Assembly: GCA_035526665.1 (NCBI GenBank)
Contig: DATLBY010000163.1
Location: 1-29,689, forward strand
DNA: 29,689 nucleotides
Direction: 5' to 3'
From: DATLBY01 sp035526665
GTDB lineage: Bacteria > Acidobacteriota > Terriglobia > Bryobacterales > Bryobacteraceae
Positions within the stretch are counted from its first letter, which is position 1. Every line of letters begins with the position of its first letter. A model generated the notes under the pieces. It saw nothing but the letters and a program-made list of their open reading frames with translations. It was not told the origin of the DNA and did not search any database. Position numbers and translations under genes: made by a program. Of the stretch, positions 22,822 to 29,689 are shown one piece after another.

Positions 22822-23781
22822 TTACACCCACCAGGCGGCTGCGGGCTGTTCCTTGATGACGATCGAATTGAGGAAGTTGGCGGCCTTGGTCAGACCTTCA
22901 TCCGGCGACATCAGCGTGTCTTCATGCTCGATCGAGAGCACGTAGTCGTAGCCGTACATGCGGAGCGTCGAGATAAACTCTTTCCACCAGTTTGCTTCGT
23001 GGCCGTAGCCGCAAGTGCGGAAAATCCAGGACCGGTTCTTCTCATCGGTGTACTTTTTCGTGTCCAGAACTCCCGTCAGCGGCAGATTGCGATCGTAGAT
23101 CTGCGTGTCTTTCGCGTGTACGTGAAAGATCGCATCTCCCAGCAGGCGCACTGCGGCGATCGGGTCGATGCCCTGCCAGAACATGTGGCTCGGATCGTAG
23201 TTGCAGCCGATCGCCTTGCCGGCGGCGGCTCTCAAGCGAAGCATTGTTTCCGGACTATAAACCACAAACCCCGGGTGCATCTCGATCGCGATCTTGACGC
23301 CGTGATCCTCGGCAAACTTCGCCTGTTTGGTCCAATACGGGATGGTTTTTTTCTCCCACTGCCAGTTGAGTAGATCCAGATACTCGGGCGGCCAGGGGCA
23401 GGTCACCCAGTTGGGATATTTTGCTTTATCGCTGTCTCCCGGGCAGCCGGAAAAATCGACCACCAGCGGAACTCCCAGCTTCTCGGCCAGCAGGATGGTG
23501 CGCTTGCTTGTCTCCTGGTACCCCTTCGCGATATTGGCGTCCGGGTGCAGGGGATTGCCGTGGCAGCTTAGCGCGCTGATCGAAAAGCCGTTGTCGGCAA
23601 GCAGTTGCTTGAAATCCTTCAACTCAGCCTTGTTCTGCAGCATGGAGAGTTTGCAGTGGGGATCGCCGGGATAATTTCCGGTACCCAACTCTACCGTGCC
23701 GATATTCAAGCTTTTTAGCTTTTCAAAGACTTTGTCCAGTGGGAACTGAGACAGCAATGGGGTAAAGACGCCAACTCTCAC
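22822..23781 (-). CDS. Sugar phosphate isomerase/epimerase family TIM-barrel protein
   Basis: This 319-residue protein has the xylose-isomerase-like TIM-barrel (AP endonuclease 2) fold. Likely metal ligands are in order: AIEMHPG (E167), CNYDPSHMFWQG (D196, H199), FHVHAKDT (H220/H222) and SIEHED (E285). Family members isomerise or epimerise sugars or inositols with a divalent metal, or serve in other hydro-lyase steps; the exact substrate cannot be read from the sequence. No signal peptide, so cytoplasmic. The GTG start at 23781 is preceded on its strand by AAAGGA about 10 bases away, a good ribosome site, and by an extended -10 element at 23838-23830. The upstream TPR gene on the same strand ends 68 bases before. 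It converges on the propeller gene with 12 bases between stops. Confidence 0.88.
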   Translation of the reverse strand: MRVGVFTPLLSQFPLDKVFEKLKSLNIGTVELGTGNYPGDPHCKLSMLQNKAELKDFKQLLADNGFSISALSCHGNPLHPDANIAKGYQETSKRTILLAEKLGVPLVVDFSGCPGDSDKAKYPNWVTCPWPPEYLDLLNWQWEKKTIPYWTKQAKFAEDHGVKIAIEMHPGFVVYSPETMLRLRAAAGKAIGCNYDPSHMFWQGIDPIAAVRLLGDAIFHVHAKDTQIYDRNLPLTGVLDTKKYTDEKNRSWIFRTCGYGHEANWWKEFISTLRMYGYDYVLSIEHEDTLMSPDEGLTKAANFLNSIVIKEQPAAAWWV

Positions 23782-23829
23782 TTGATAGATGTCCTTTCGC
23801 GGAAATCGCGGGTGTTTTGCAGTGATTAG

Positions 23830-23838
23830 AATATATCA
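23830..23838 (-). promoter_or_regulatory. Extended -10 element for the sugar isomerase gene
   Basis: Read on the minus strand it is TGATATATT, an extended -10 (TGn + TATATT, one mismatch). Transcription from it would start near 23823 and give a leader of about 42 bases carrying the AAAGGA ribosome site. It lies in the 68-base gap after the TPR gene. No -35 match is visible. Confidence 0.42.
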
Positions 23839-23849
23839 TTGCGGCGATG

Positions 23850-24968
23850 TCAGCGGTAGGATTGCTTCCTTGAGCCTTGTAACGCGCTGAGGTCGATTGT
23901 GTGAGCGGTCACGTCCACTGTGTTTGCCCGGATTAGCCGCGCGCGCTGCCCGGCCGCTTTTGCCTCGTTCTTCATTTTGATTTTCTTCAGAACCTCGGCG
24001 TAGTTTTCCAGCAAATCGGCGACGGTGGAGTCCTGTGGCCCATACAGCCGCTCGGTCAGGGGCAGAAGACTCTCATACACCTGCACGGCGTCATGGTAAC
24101 GGCCCGCCTTGCGATACATTGCAGCGCATCGTCCCAGCGTTCCCGCGGATTTGGGATGTACGGGTCCGAAGATCGTCTCATACATGGCGAGCGCCTTGCG
24201 GAACATCTGTTCCGCCTCATCATAGCGCCCTACATCGGAGTAGAAGCTTCCGAGATCGCTCATGGCATTGGCAATTTCCGGGTGCAATTCTCCATGGCGT
24301 TCCCTTCTGATGCGGAGAGACTGCACGTATAAAGCTTGGGCGTCGGAGGCCCGGCCCTGTAAGAGCGCCAACTTGGCGAGAAAACTCAAGGTGGCTGCAT
24401 TGTTGTCGTCCTTCCCGTCTGCCAGGCGCCGGCGGATATCCCGCGCTTCTTCAAACAAAGGTTGCGCCTTGGAGTACTGGCCCATGTCGAAGTACACGCC
24501 GGCCAGGTTGTGAATCATGGAGGCGGTCTCCGGGTCGTCGTGCCCCAGCACGCGTTGCTGCATCGCGATCGCCCGCTTCAGCAGTGCTTTCGCCTCCTCG
24601 AAGCTACGAATCTCCTTGCACAGCGTAGCCAGATTGTTGAGCGACGAAGCCATGCTGGCACTATCAGCGGGAAGGATGTCTTTTTTGATGGCCAAGGACT
24701 GGGTAAACAGCGTCCTGGCCTCCGCGTATCGTCCCTCGGCTTGCGCCAGCACGGCCTGATTGTTGATCACTCCCGCCAGTACGAGGGCGTCAGGTCTGTT
24801 TTTAGGTGGCTGCAAGTCATCCACCGCGGCCTGGTACAGGGCCTTTGCAGCGGCATAATGGCCTTCAGCAAAAGCAGCCATTCCCCGGATGTTCATTTCC
24901 TCTGCCGCGGAATGCGTTTGGGCCTGAGCCAGGAGGACGCAAGACAAGAAGAGTAAAGCGATACTCAT
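23850..24968 (-). CDS. Exported TPR-repeat protein (kinesin light chain-like)
   Basis: This 372-residue protein starts at ATG 24968 with a signal peptide (MSIALLFLSCVLLAQAQ). The rest is a run of about seven tetratricopeptide repeats of ~42 residues: VINNQAVLAQAEGRYAEART, SLNNLATLCKEIRSFEEAKA, MIHNLAGVYFDMGQYSKAQP, LSFLAKLALLQGRASDAQAL, AMSDLGSFYSDVGRYDEAEQ, TLGRCAAMYRKAGRYHDAVQ and LLENYAEVLKKIKMKNEAKA. Spacers such as VLGHDDPETA and IFGPVHPKSA are typical of kinesin-light-chain-type TPRs. These form a superhelix for protein binding; no enzyme domain is present. A purine-rich GGAGAAAGG lies about 12-14 bases before the ATG on its strand. The partner is unknown. Confidence 0.87.
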   Translation of the reverse strand: MSIALLFLSCVLLAQAQTHSAAEEMNIRGMAAFAEGHYAAAKALYQAAVDDLQPPKNRPDALVLAGVINNQAVLAQAEGRYAEARTLFTQSLAIKKDILPADSASMASSLNNLATLCKEIRSFEEAKALLKRAIAMQQRVLGHDDPETASMIHNLAGVYFDMGQYSKAQPLFEEARDIRRRLADGKDDNNAATLSFLAKLALLQGRASDAQALYVQSLRIRRERHGELHPEIANAMSDLGSFYSDVGRYDEAEQMFRKALAMYETIFGPVHPKSAGTLGRCAAMYRKAGRYHDAVQVYESLLPLTERLYGPQDSTVADLLENYAEVLKKIKMKNEAKAAGQRARLIRANTVDVTAHTIDLSALQGSRKQSYR

Positions 24969-25074
24969 GGAAATCCACGTGCCTTTCTCCCTTTCCCCTT
25001 GTAATCTACGGGTGCGCGCGCCCTTGATCCAAACTACTGCCCACTTAGACGAAAGTTTCTGGAAAATGTTCGGT

Positions 25075-25080
25075 GATAAT
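25075..25080 (+). promoter_or_regulatory. Candidate -10 box placing the start site at the decarboxylase ATG
   Basis: GATAAT (five of six matches to TATAAT) ends 6 bases before the ATG at 25087. With normal -10 to start-site spacing, transcription would begin at or next to the ATG, and there is no Shine-Dalgarno in the usual place. This suggests a leaderless mRNA. No -35 match is seen. Confidence 0.35.
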
Positions 25081-25086
25081 TGAACA

Positions 25087-26496
25087 ATGCTTCAGCTGGA
25101 TAAGAACCAGAGGACCGCGGTGTGGGACCAGGTGGTTGCCCGGCTGGAGGTCTACATCGCGGAAGTGGCCGCTGGCCGGGTGAGTCCCCGGCTCGACCCG
25201 CAGGCGGTGCGCACTCTGCTTGCGCCGTGCGATTTCACCAGTCCCATGGATCCCGCGCAGGCTATCGGCTTCGCAGCTGATGCGTTGTCGCAATGGCAGG
25301 TCCACACGCCCCATCCCCGCTACTATGGACTCTTCAACCCGGCGCCTTCCACCATGGGTGTCGCTGCGGACGCACTGGTGGCTGGCTTCAATCCACAGCT
25401 TGCCGCCTGGAGTCACAGCCCGTTCGCGGTGGAAGTGGAGCGGCACCTGGTTCGCGCCTTCGCGGCCCGCTTTGGTTATGATCCCGCGCAGGCTGACGGG
25501 ACCTTTACATCCGGGGGTATGGAGGCGAATCACACCGCAATTCTGACCGCACTCACTGACAAGTTTCCCGATTTCCCCCACGCAGGCCTTCGGAGCCTTT
25601 CCCGGCAGCCGGTCTTCTATGTGTCAGCGGAGAGCCACCACTCCTTTCTGAAAACGGCACGGCTATGCGGCCTTGGGATGGAGTGTGTCCGGCAGATTCC
25701 CGTGGACAGGGGATTGAGAATGCGCTGCGATGCTCTCGAAGACGCGATCGCGGAAGACCTGCGGCGGGATTTCGCACCCTTCTGTGTTGCCGCCACCGCC
25801 GGCACTACGAATGCGGGCGCTATCGACCCGCTGCCGGAGATCAGCCTGATCGCTGCCCGCGCCGGTCTCTGGTTTCATGTTGACGCGGCTTGGGGCGGGG
25901 CAGCTGTATTTGTACCGGAATTGCGCTCTCTTCTGAACGGGGTGGAACGAGCCGATTCCATTACGTTTGATGCGCATAAGTGGCTGTCAGTCCCGATGGG
26001 CGCGGGTGTCTACCTGACGCGTCATGCAACTATTTTGGACCGGACGTTTCGAGTCGCCACTTCCTATATGCCGAAGGAGGCCGCGGGTCTCGATGTGGTC
26101 GACCCCCATCTCCATTCCATGCAGTGGTCGCGGCGTTTCACTGGCCTGAAGGTCTTCCTCTCGCTGCTGGTCGCGGGCTGGGAGGGTTATGCGGAAGCCA
26201 TTCGCCATCAGACTGCCATGGGCGCCGCGCTACGTGGCCGTCTTGCCGCCGCCGGGTGGGAAATCGACAACCGAACGCCTCTTCCGGTCGTTTGTTTCAG
26301 CCGGTCTGATCTCAAGGACGATCAATTGAAGGCAATTGCACTACGGGTGGTTGCGTCCGGCGAGGCCTGGATCTCTACTACGCTGCTGGGGGGGCACAAA
26401 CTGGTCTTGCGCGCCTGCATCACAAATTTCCTCACCCAGGAGAGCGATCTGGCCGCGTTGATCGACTCGCTTGCGAGATATCAGACTGCGGTCTGA
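25087..26496 (+). CDS. PLP-dependent group II decarboxylase
   Basis: This 469-residue protein is of the aromatic amino acid/glutamate/tyrosine decarboxylase type. It removes CO2 from an amino acid (or related substrate) using pyridoxal phosphate. Visible features are TSGGMEAN (141-148, phosphate and substrate region), SAESHHSFLKTA with the ring-stacking His (H184), ATAGTTNAGAIDP (236-248), FHVDAAWGG with the pyridine-nitrogen Asp (D266) and ITFDAHKWL with the Schiff-base Lys (K298). The N-terminal HPRYYGLFNPAPS matches the family's substrate loop. The C-terminal small domain ends with LRACITNFLTQESDL. The substrate cannot be set; it could be an aromatic amino acid, glutamate, aspartate or diaminobutyrate. 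It is a single gene in its direction, apparently with its own promoter. Confidence 0.9.
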   Translation: MLQLDKNQRTAVWDQVVARLEVYIAEVAAGRVSPRLDPQAVRTLLAPCDFTSPMDPAQAIGFAADALSQWQVHTPHPRYYGLFNPAPSTMGVAADALVAGFNPQLAAWSHSPFAVEVERHLVRAFAARFGYDPAQADGTFTSGGMEANHTAILTALTDKFPDFPHAGLRSLSRQPVFYVSAESHHSFLKTARLCGLGMECVRQIPVDRGLRMRCDALEDAIAEDLRRDFAPFCVAATAGTTNAGAIDPLPEISLIAARAGLWFHVDAAWGGAAVFVPELRSLLNGVERADSITFDAHKWLSVPMGAGVYLTRHATILDRTFRVATSYMPKEAAGLDVVDPHLHSMQWSRRFTGLKVFLSLLVAGWEGYAEAIRHQTAMGAALRGRLAAAGWEIDNRTPLPVVCFSRSDLKDDQLKAIALRVVASGEAWISTTLLGGHKLVLRACITNFLTQESDLAALIDSLARYQTAV

Positions 26497-26504
26497 AGGC
26501 TATC

Positions 26505-27491
26505 TTACCGCAGTGCCAGTACGGGATCCGGGCCGGAGCCCCGAGCCGTCTTAATCTCCGTTAGCAGCTTCTTGTCGGCGATGGAAATCAGGTACACCCG
26601 ATCCTGCTCCTCGGCGGAGGCGAGGGCGAGCTTGCCATCGTAGGAGATGTTCAACGAAACAGGTGAGTTGGGAAGCAACGCATAGCCGAGTTGCAGGCGG
26701 CCGCCCGGATCTGCGATTCCCACCTTCTTTTCGTACATCAAAGCGTATACCAGCCGCATGCCGTCCGGCGTAATTCCGATACGCACAGGGCCCTTCCCGG
26801 TTCGAATATTTGCGATAGCCTTCTGCTGCGTTGTGTCGATTACCGTGATCGCTGCCGCATCCCGGTTGCAGACGTACAACTCTTTTCCATTCTTCGACAG
26901 AACGCTACCCTCGGGGCGCGCTCCGGTGGGAATCAGCGTGACTTTACCGGTTTGTAAATCCACGGCTCCTACATTGGAAGACGCGGCGTGACTGACGTAC
27001 GCCCATTTCGCTTCCGGGCCCAACGTCACCATATGGGGTGTCTTGCCCCTCGTATCATAGCGGCGGATCACGGAACGCCGCAGTGTGTCTATGGCCAGCA
27101 GAGCGTCGGGCATCTCGGTAGTCACAAAGAGGCGGCCGCCGGTAGAATCGATGGCAATTCCGTGCGGGCGGTGATAGGGGCCCAGGGAAATATCCGCCAC
27201 TTTTCTCCGTGCGGCAATGTCGATCATGGAAATGGAATTGCCGCCGATGCCCGCGTTCTCAATTCGCATGGTTCCGTTGTCGGTCGTATAGAGATACTTT
27301 CCGTCGGGCGAAAGGACCATCTCATGCGGATGTTGCCCCGTCGGCACTGTAGCCAGCAGGCGTCCGTCAGGGGAGTAGTAGGCGAGCGAACTGGCGCCCT
27401 TTTGCAGGATCAAATACGAACTTTGGGCAAATAGTGCAAATCCCGCAAGCGCAAGCGACAGCAAGGTTTTCAGCATAGGTTGCCGAATCAT
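26505..27491 (-). CDS. Secreted YVTN/YncE-type beta-propeller protein
   Basis: This 328-residue exported protein has a signal peptide (MLKTLLSLALAGFALFAQ after a short MIRQP). About seven blades of ~40 residues follow, with the pattern 'x-G-x-x-P-x-x-h...SPDGK-x-L-Y/F-V' : GQHPHEMVLSPDGKYLYTTD, YHRPHGIAIDSTGGRLFVTT, GKTPHMVTLGPEAKWAYVSH, GARPEGSVLSKNGKELYVCN, GKGPVRIGITPDGMRLVYAL and NSPVSLNISYDGKLALASA. Such YVTN propellers are found in surface-layer and periplasmic proteins and in lactonase-like folds; no catalytic residues can be assigned. Start chosen is ATG 27491; ATG 27476 is equally possible and would begin right at the signal peptide. It converges on the decarboxylase gene with 8 bases between stops. 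Confidence 0.85.
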   Translation of the reverse strand: MIRQPMLKTLLSLALAGFALFAQSSYLILQKGASSLAYYSPDGRLLATVPTGQHPHEMVLSPDGKYLYTTDNGTMRIENAGIGGNSISMIDIAARRKVADISLGPYHRPHGIAIDSTGGRLFVTTEMPDALLAIDTLRRSVIRRYDTRGKTPHMVTLGPEAKWAYVSHAASSNVGAVDLQTGKVTLIPTGARPEGSVLSKNGKELYVCNRDAAAITVIDTTQQKAIANIRTGKGPVRIGITPDGMRLVYALMYEKKVGIADPGGRLQLGYALLPNSPVSLNISYDGKLALASAEEQDRVYLISIADKKLLTEIKTARGSGPDPVLALR

Positions 27492-27513
27492 AATGCCATA
27501 AAGGCACGCCTGG

Positions 27514-27529
27514 CTGCCGATCGCGGCAG
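27514..27529. promoter_or_regulatory. Perfect 6-bp inverted repeat in a divergent gap
   Basis: CTGCCG-ATCG-CGGCAG lies between the divergent YVTN gene (start 27491) and the GT2-like gene (start 27560). It could be an operator or a small hairpin. With six-base arms in GC-rich DNA it could also arise by chance. Confidence 0.3.
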
Positions 27530-27559
27530 ACCGGAGGAGTGCGTTATCATTCAGTTCTC

Positions 27560-28426
27560 ATGGAGGAAACTAAAGCTCTGCCGAGTGTGACAGCGCTGAT
27601 CGTGACGCATAACTGCGCCGATGCACTGCGGCGTACGCTCAAAGCGCTCCAGTCGTCCAGTAACCACGAATCGCTGGAAGTAGTGGTGATTGATAACGGC
27701 TCGGTGGATGGAAGCCAGCAGCTTGACAGCGAGTTTCCATCGACCCACTTCATGAGGCTGCCGAAGCATTTCGGATTCACCAAAGCTGCGAATATCGGGA
27801 TGCGGACGGCCAAGGGCGAATCGATCTTCTTTGTGCGGCCAGGTTATGAAGTGCTTCCCGAGACGATTCCGCAATTGGTTGCCGGGCTTGAGGACAATCG
27901 CGATGCCGGCGCTGTCTGTCCCCGCATTGACTACGCCTACCGTCTCCCCACGCCCGCTAGTCTGACGGACGACGGCAAGAGCAGGGAACTGTCCGGACGG
28001 ATTGCTCTTCAGGCCGTGGACACGCCCACGCCGGTGGAGTATCCTGCCGGCGCCCCCATGCTGGTTCCGCGGGCGATTTTGCGCGGAATGAATTACCTGG
28101 ACGAGCAGTTTGCCGAATTCTGGTGGGATGCCGAGCTTTGCTGGCAAATCCGGAATGCCGGCAAGCGAATCCTGGTGCTGCCCGTAGAGCCTCCTGCCAT
28201 CCTCCCGACCGCGGTCTTCCCTAGCGCTGCCTATGCTTCCGATTGGGGTGTGGGAGCAGGACGGTACATTGCCAAGCATGCCGGCTTCGGTAGTGGCCTT
28301 AGCTTCCGCCTATCGGCCAGCCTACATGCCTTGGGCAAAATCCTTACGTTTCAGAATGCCGGCTTCCATTTTTCCCTGCTGACAGGGCTGATTTCAGGCC
28401 AAAGAATCGATGGAACGCAGAGCTAG
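27560..28426 (+). CDS. GT2-like glycosyltransferase protein lacking the DxD motif
   Basis: From the ATG at 27560 this encodes 288 residues with a family 2 GT-A fold. It shows PSVTALIVTHN (8-18), LEVVVIDNGSVDGS (the UDP-binding acidic region), KHFGFTKAANIGMRTAKGE, YPAGAPMLVPRAIL and FWWDAELCWQIRNAGKRI. Where active enzymes of this rhamnosyl/galactosyl-transferase-like group have NPD or NxD, this protein has FFVRPGYEVLPE (R93-P94-G95), so the metal-binding Asp is gone. The later WDAELCW block keeps acidic residues. It may be inactive, metal-independent or altered in specificity. A GTG at 27539, one base after GGAGG, is an alternative start, but that spacing is too short for normal use. No partner glycan gene is adjacent. 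Confidence 0.82.
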   Translation: MEETKALPSVTALIVTHNCADALRRTLKALQSSSNHESLEVVVIDNGSVDGSQQLDSEFPSTHFMRLPKHFGFTKAANIGMRTAKGESIFFVRPGYEVLPETIPQLVAGLEDNRDAGAVCPRIDYAYRLPTPASLTDDGKSRELSGRIALQAVDTPTPVEYPAGAPMLVPRAILRGMNYLDEQFAEFWWDAELCWQIRNAGKRILVLPVEPPAILPTAVFPSAAYASDWGVGAGRYIAKHAGFGSGLSFRLSASLHALGKILTFQNAGFHFSLLTGLISGQRIDGTQS

Positions 28427-28521
28427 TCCGCTCACTTCACACGCTTTCCGAACTTTTCCGCGCGAACCCTAAACTAAATTCTCCTTGCTGCCGATCCTTC
28501 CATAGGATTGGCCTAGACCCT

Positions 28522-28995
28522 ATGGACGAACGTCTACTTTGGATTTTGCTCCCCATGCTGGTGGCAGCAGGCTCGGCGCTTTTGTCCTTCTATCTGATGC
28601 AATCGCGGCTGGAAGTTGCCGTGGCGAAGGAGCGCGAGCATCTGGCGGCTGCCAAGGCGCAGATCGCGGCGCACGAGCAATCCCTAAAAGATAAACTGCG
28701 CGCGGTGGAAGAGGCCGCGCACCGCAAGGCTTTCGATCAGTTCCTCACGGATTTTCGCGTCGAAGAGCGGCACTACCTGCGCGAGAGCAAATCGCACTTT
28801 CTGAATCGCAAATCGATGATAATGCAGGAAAGACTCTACTTCAGGAACATCCCCCTCTCCAATTGGGTAGAGCACGAGATGCCTCTGGAGGACGGCGCCG
28901 ATCTCCGCATGCTCAACCAAGCGCAGAACGCTTCGGTTTTCAGTGCCCGCGCCCTGGCTGACCAAGCCCAGCACGCGCCGAAATACCTGGCTTAG
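28522..28995 (+). CDS. Membrane-anchored coiled-coil protein of unknown function
   Basis: This 157-residue protein starts at ATG 28522. Residues ~6-27 form one membrane helix (LLWILLPMLVAAGSALLSFY). Residues ~29-72 are an Ala/Glu/Lys/Gln-rich helix with heptad character (LEVAVAKEREHLAAAKAQIA, HEQSLKDKLRAVEEAAHRKA). Residues ~73-120 are a charged globular segment (FLTDFRVEERHYLRESKSHF, LYFRNIPLSNWVEHEM), and the tail is Ala/Gln-rich. The layout predicts an inner-membrane anchor with a long cytoplasmic helix. I do not recognise a family. AGGA at 28504-28507 is 14 bases from the ATG, further than usual. It is convergent with the biotin carboxylase gene. Confidence 0.72.
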   Translation: MDERLLWILLPMLVAAGSALLSFYLMQSRLEVAVAKEREHLAAAKAQIAAHEQSLKDKLRAVEEAAHRKAFDQFLTDFRVEERHYLRESKSHFLNRKSMIMQERLYFRNIPLSNWVEHEMPLEDGADLRMLNQAQNASVFSARALADQAQHAPKYLA

Positions 28996-29014
28996 CCGGC
29001 GGAATGTAGCCTCG

Positions 29015-29689
29015 CTACTTCTTCATGCGAGCCAAAAAGTGAGTACTCAAATTCCCGGCAATAAAGTCCGGATCCGCCAGGATTCGCTCGTGTAACGGGA
29101 TTGAGGTGTGAATTCCTTCCACGACAAACATATCCAAGGCGCGCTGCATCCGCTGGATAGCTTCTGCGCGATCCACTCCATGGGTGATCAGCTTGGCTAT
29201 CAAAGAGTCGTAGTAGGGCGGGATAATTCCATCGGTGTACGCCGCTGTGTCTACGCGAACCCCGATTCCCCCGGGTAGATTCAATCCTGTGATCCGGCCC
29301 GGGGATGGCGTGAACGTCTCCGGGTGCTCCGCATTAATCCGGCATTCAATCGCATGTCCGCGAATGGTCAGGGGCTTCGGAAGTATATCGGGCAACTTCT
29401 GGCCGGCGGCTACCAGAATCTGAGTCTTTACCAGATCGACGCCGGTGATCATCTCGGTGACCGGATGCTCCACCTGAATGCGCGCGTTTACCTCGATGAA
29501 GTAGAGACTCCCTTTTTCGTCCATCAGAAACTCGACCGTTCCGGCGTTGGTATAACCCACCGCTTTCATGGCCTCTTTCAACTTCTTCGCGGTCGTTTCA
29601 CGCAGCTTCTGGCTGACTCCCGGCGACGGCGCCTCTTCCAGCAGCTTCTGATGCCGCCGCTGAATGGAGCACTCGCGCTCGCCCAAAAT
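29015..29689 (-). CDS. accC: Biotin carboxylase, C-terminal part (5' end outside window)
   Basis: The reverse strand carries 224 codons of the C-terminal half of biotin carboxylase and runs off the window edge. This enzyme carboxylates biotin on its carrier protein with ATP and bicarbonate, the first half-reaction of acetyl-CoA carboxylase. Visible motifs are ERECSIQRRHQK, FIEVNARIQVEHPVTEM (with the catalytic and metal-binding Glu/Asn/Arg set), ITGVDLVKTQI, RGHAIECRINAE, TFTPSPGRITGL, PPYYDSLIAKLI and FVVEGIHTSIPLH. The end (STHFLARMKK) fits the usual stop of a stand-alone AccC rather than a longer pyruvate or acyl-CoA carboxylase chain. An accB gene is often upstream of accC but would lie outside the window. 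Confidence 0.92.
   Translation of the reverse strand: MLGERECSIQRRHQKLLEEAPSPGVSQKLRETTAKKLKEAMKAVGYTNAGTVEFLMDEKGSLYFIEVNARIQVEHPVTEMITGVDLVKTQILVAAGQKLPDILPKPLTIRGHAIECRINAEHPETFTPSPGRITGLNLPGGIGVRVDTAAYTDGIIPPYYDSLIAKLITHGVDRAEAIQRMQRALDMFVVEGIHTSIPLHERILADPDFIAGNLSTHFLARMKK

Noticed and set aside
29006..29018. GTAGC-CTC-GCTAC hairpin at the 3' end of accC
   Set aside because: The stem is only 5 bp and the following T-run is poor; it is not convincing as a terminator.
1..29689. CRISPR arrays, tRNA/rRNA genes, IS elements, prophage or toxin-antitoxin genes
   Set aside because: I saw no spaced direct repeats, transposase or integrase motifs, cloverleaf-like sequence or defence gene in the coding regions or gaps.

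Overview
The window looks like chromosomal DNA from an acidobacterium of the Solibacter/Bryobacter type. The best clue is the secreted propeller protein at 20080-22809. It carries the 'Solibacter uncharacterized C-terminal domain' (TIGR03437: APGTLVTLLGTNF, APLLFVSPTQINAQIPFE, ATGLG), which is strongly expanded in that lineage. Moderately high GC, many GTG/TTG starts and an LPS-export permease fit a diderm acidobacterium. This is inference: there is no rRNA in the window. I see no tRNA, CRISPR array, IS element, phage gene or attachment site. Genes are packed tightly and no gene-free stretch exceeds about 200 bases.

Layout. 1-265 (-): start of an exported metallo-beta-lactamase-fold protein, cut by the window edge. 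349-1955 (+): malate dehydrogenase, a 37-residue single-pass membrane protein and a small SET-domain methyltransferase. 1939-5449 (-): an apparent operon of a CpaE/TadZ-like ATPase, an APH-fold small-molecule kinase and an enolase with two altered active-site positions. The kinase stop and enolase start overlap as ATGA. 5639-6325 (+): NarL/LuxR response regulator, divergent from the ATPase. 6379-12252 (+): a tight operon of an exported TldD-like metalloprotease, an exported TldE-like partner without the zinc motif, and a fused LptF-LptG permease. 12253-14513 (-): class II photolyase translationally coupled to a TIGR01777 epimerase. 14564-15643 (+): radical SAM/SPASM protein. 15647-19308 (-): an alpha/alpha-toroid protein followed by a GT2-GT4 fusion glycosyltransferase. 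19337-22809 (+): a secreted hypothetical protein and the propeller/TIGR03437 protein. 22822-24968 (-): TPR protein and sugar isomerase/epimerase. 25087-26496 (+): PLP decarboxylase. 26505-27491 (-): secreted YVTN propeller. 27560-28426 (+): GT2-like protein lacking the DxD motif. 28522-28995 (+): membrane-anchored coiled-coil protein. 29015-29689 (-): C-terminal part of biotin carboxylase.

Themes. Central metabolism (mdh, enolase-like, accC) is interspersed with envelope functions (LptFG, glycosyltransferases, TldD/E pair, secreted propellers). The most unusual items are the altered enolase with its coupled kinase, the exported TldD/TldE-like pair ahead of a fused LPS permease, and the propeller protein with a duplicated domain, one copy of which splits the TIGR03437 module. 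No complete novel defence or mobile system is visible.
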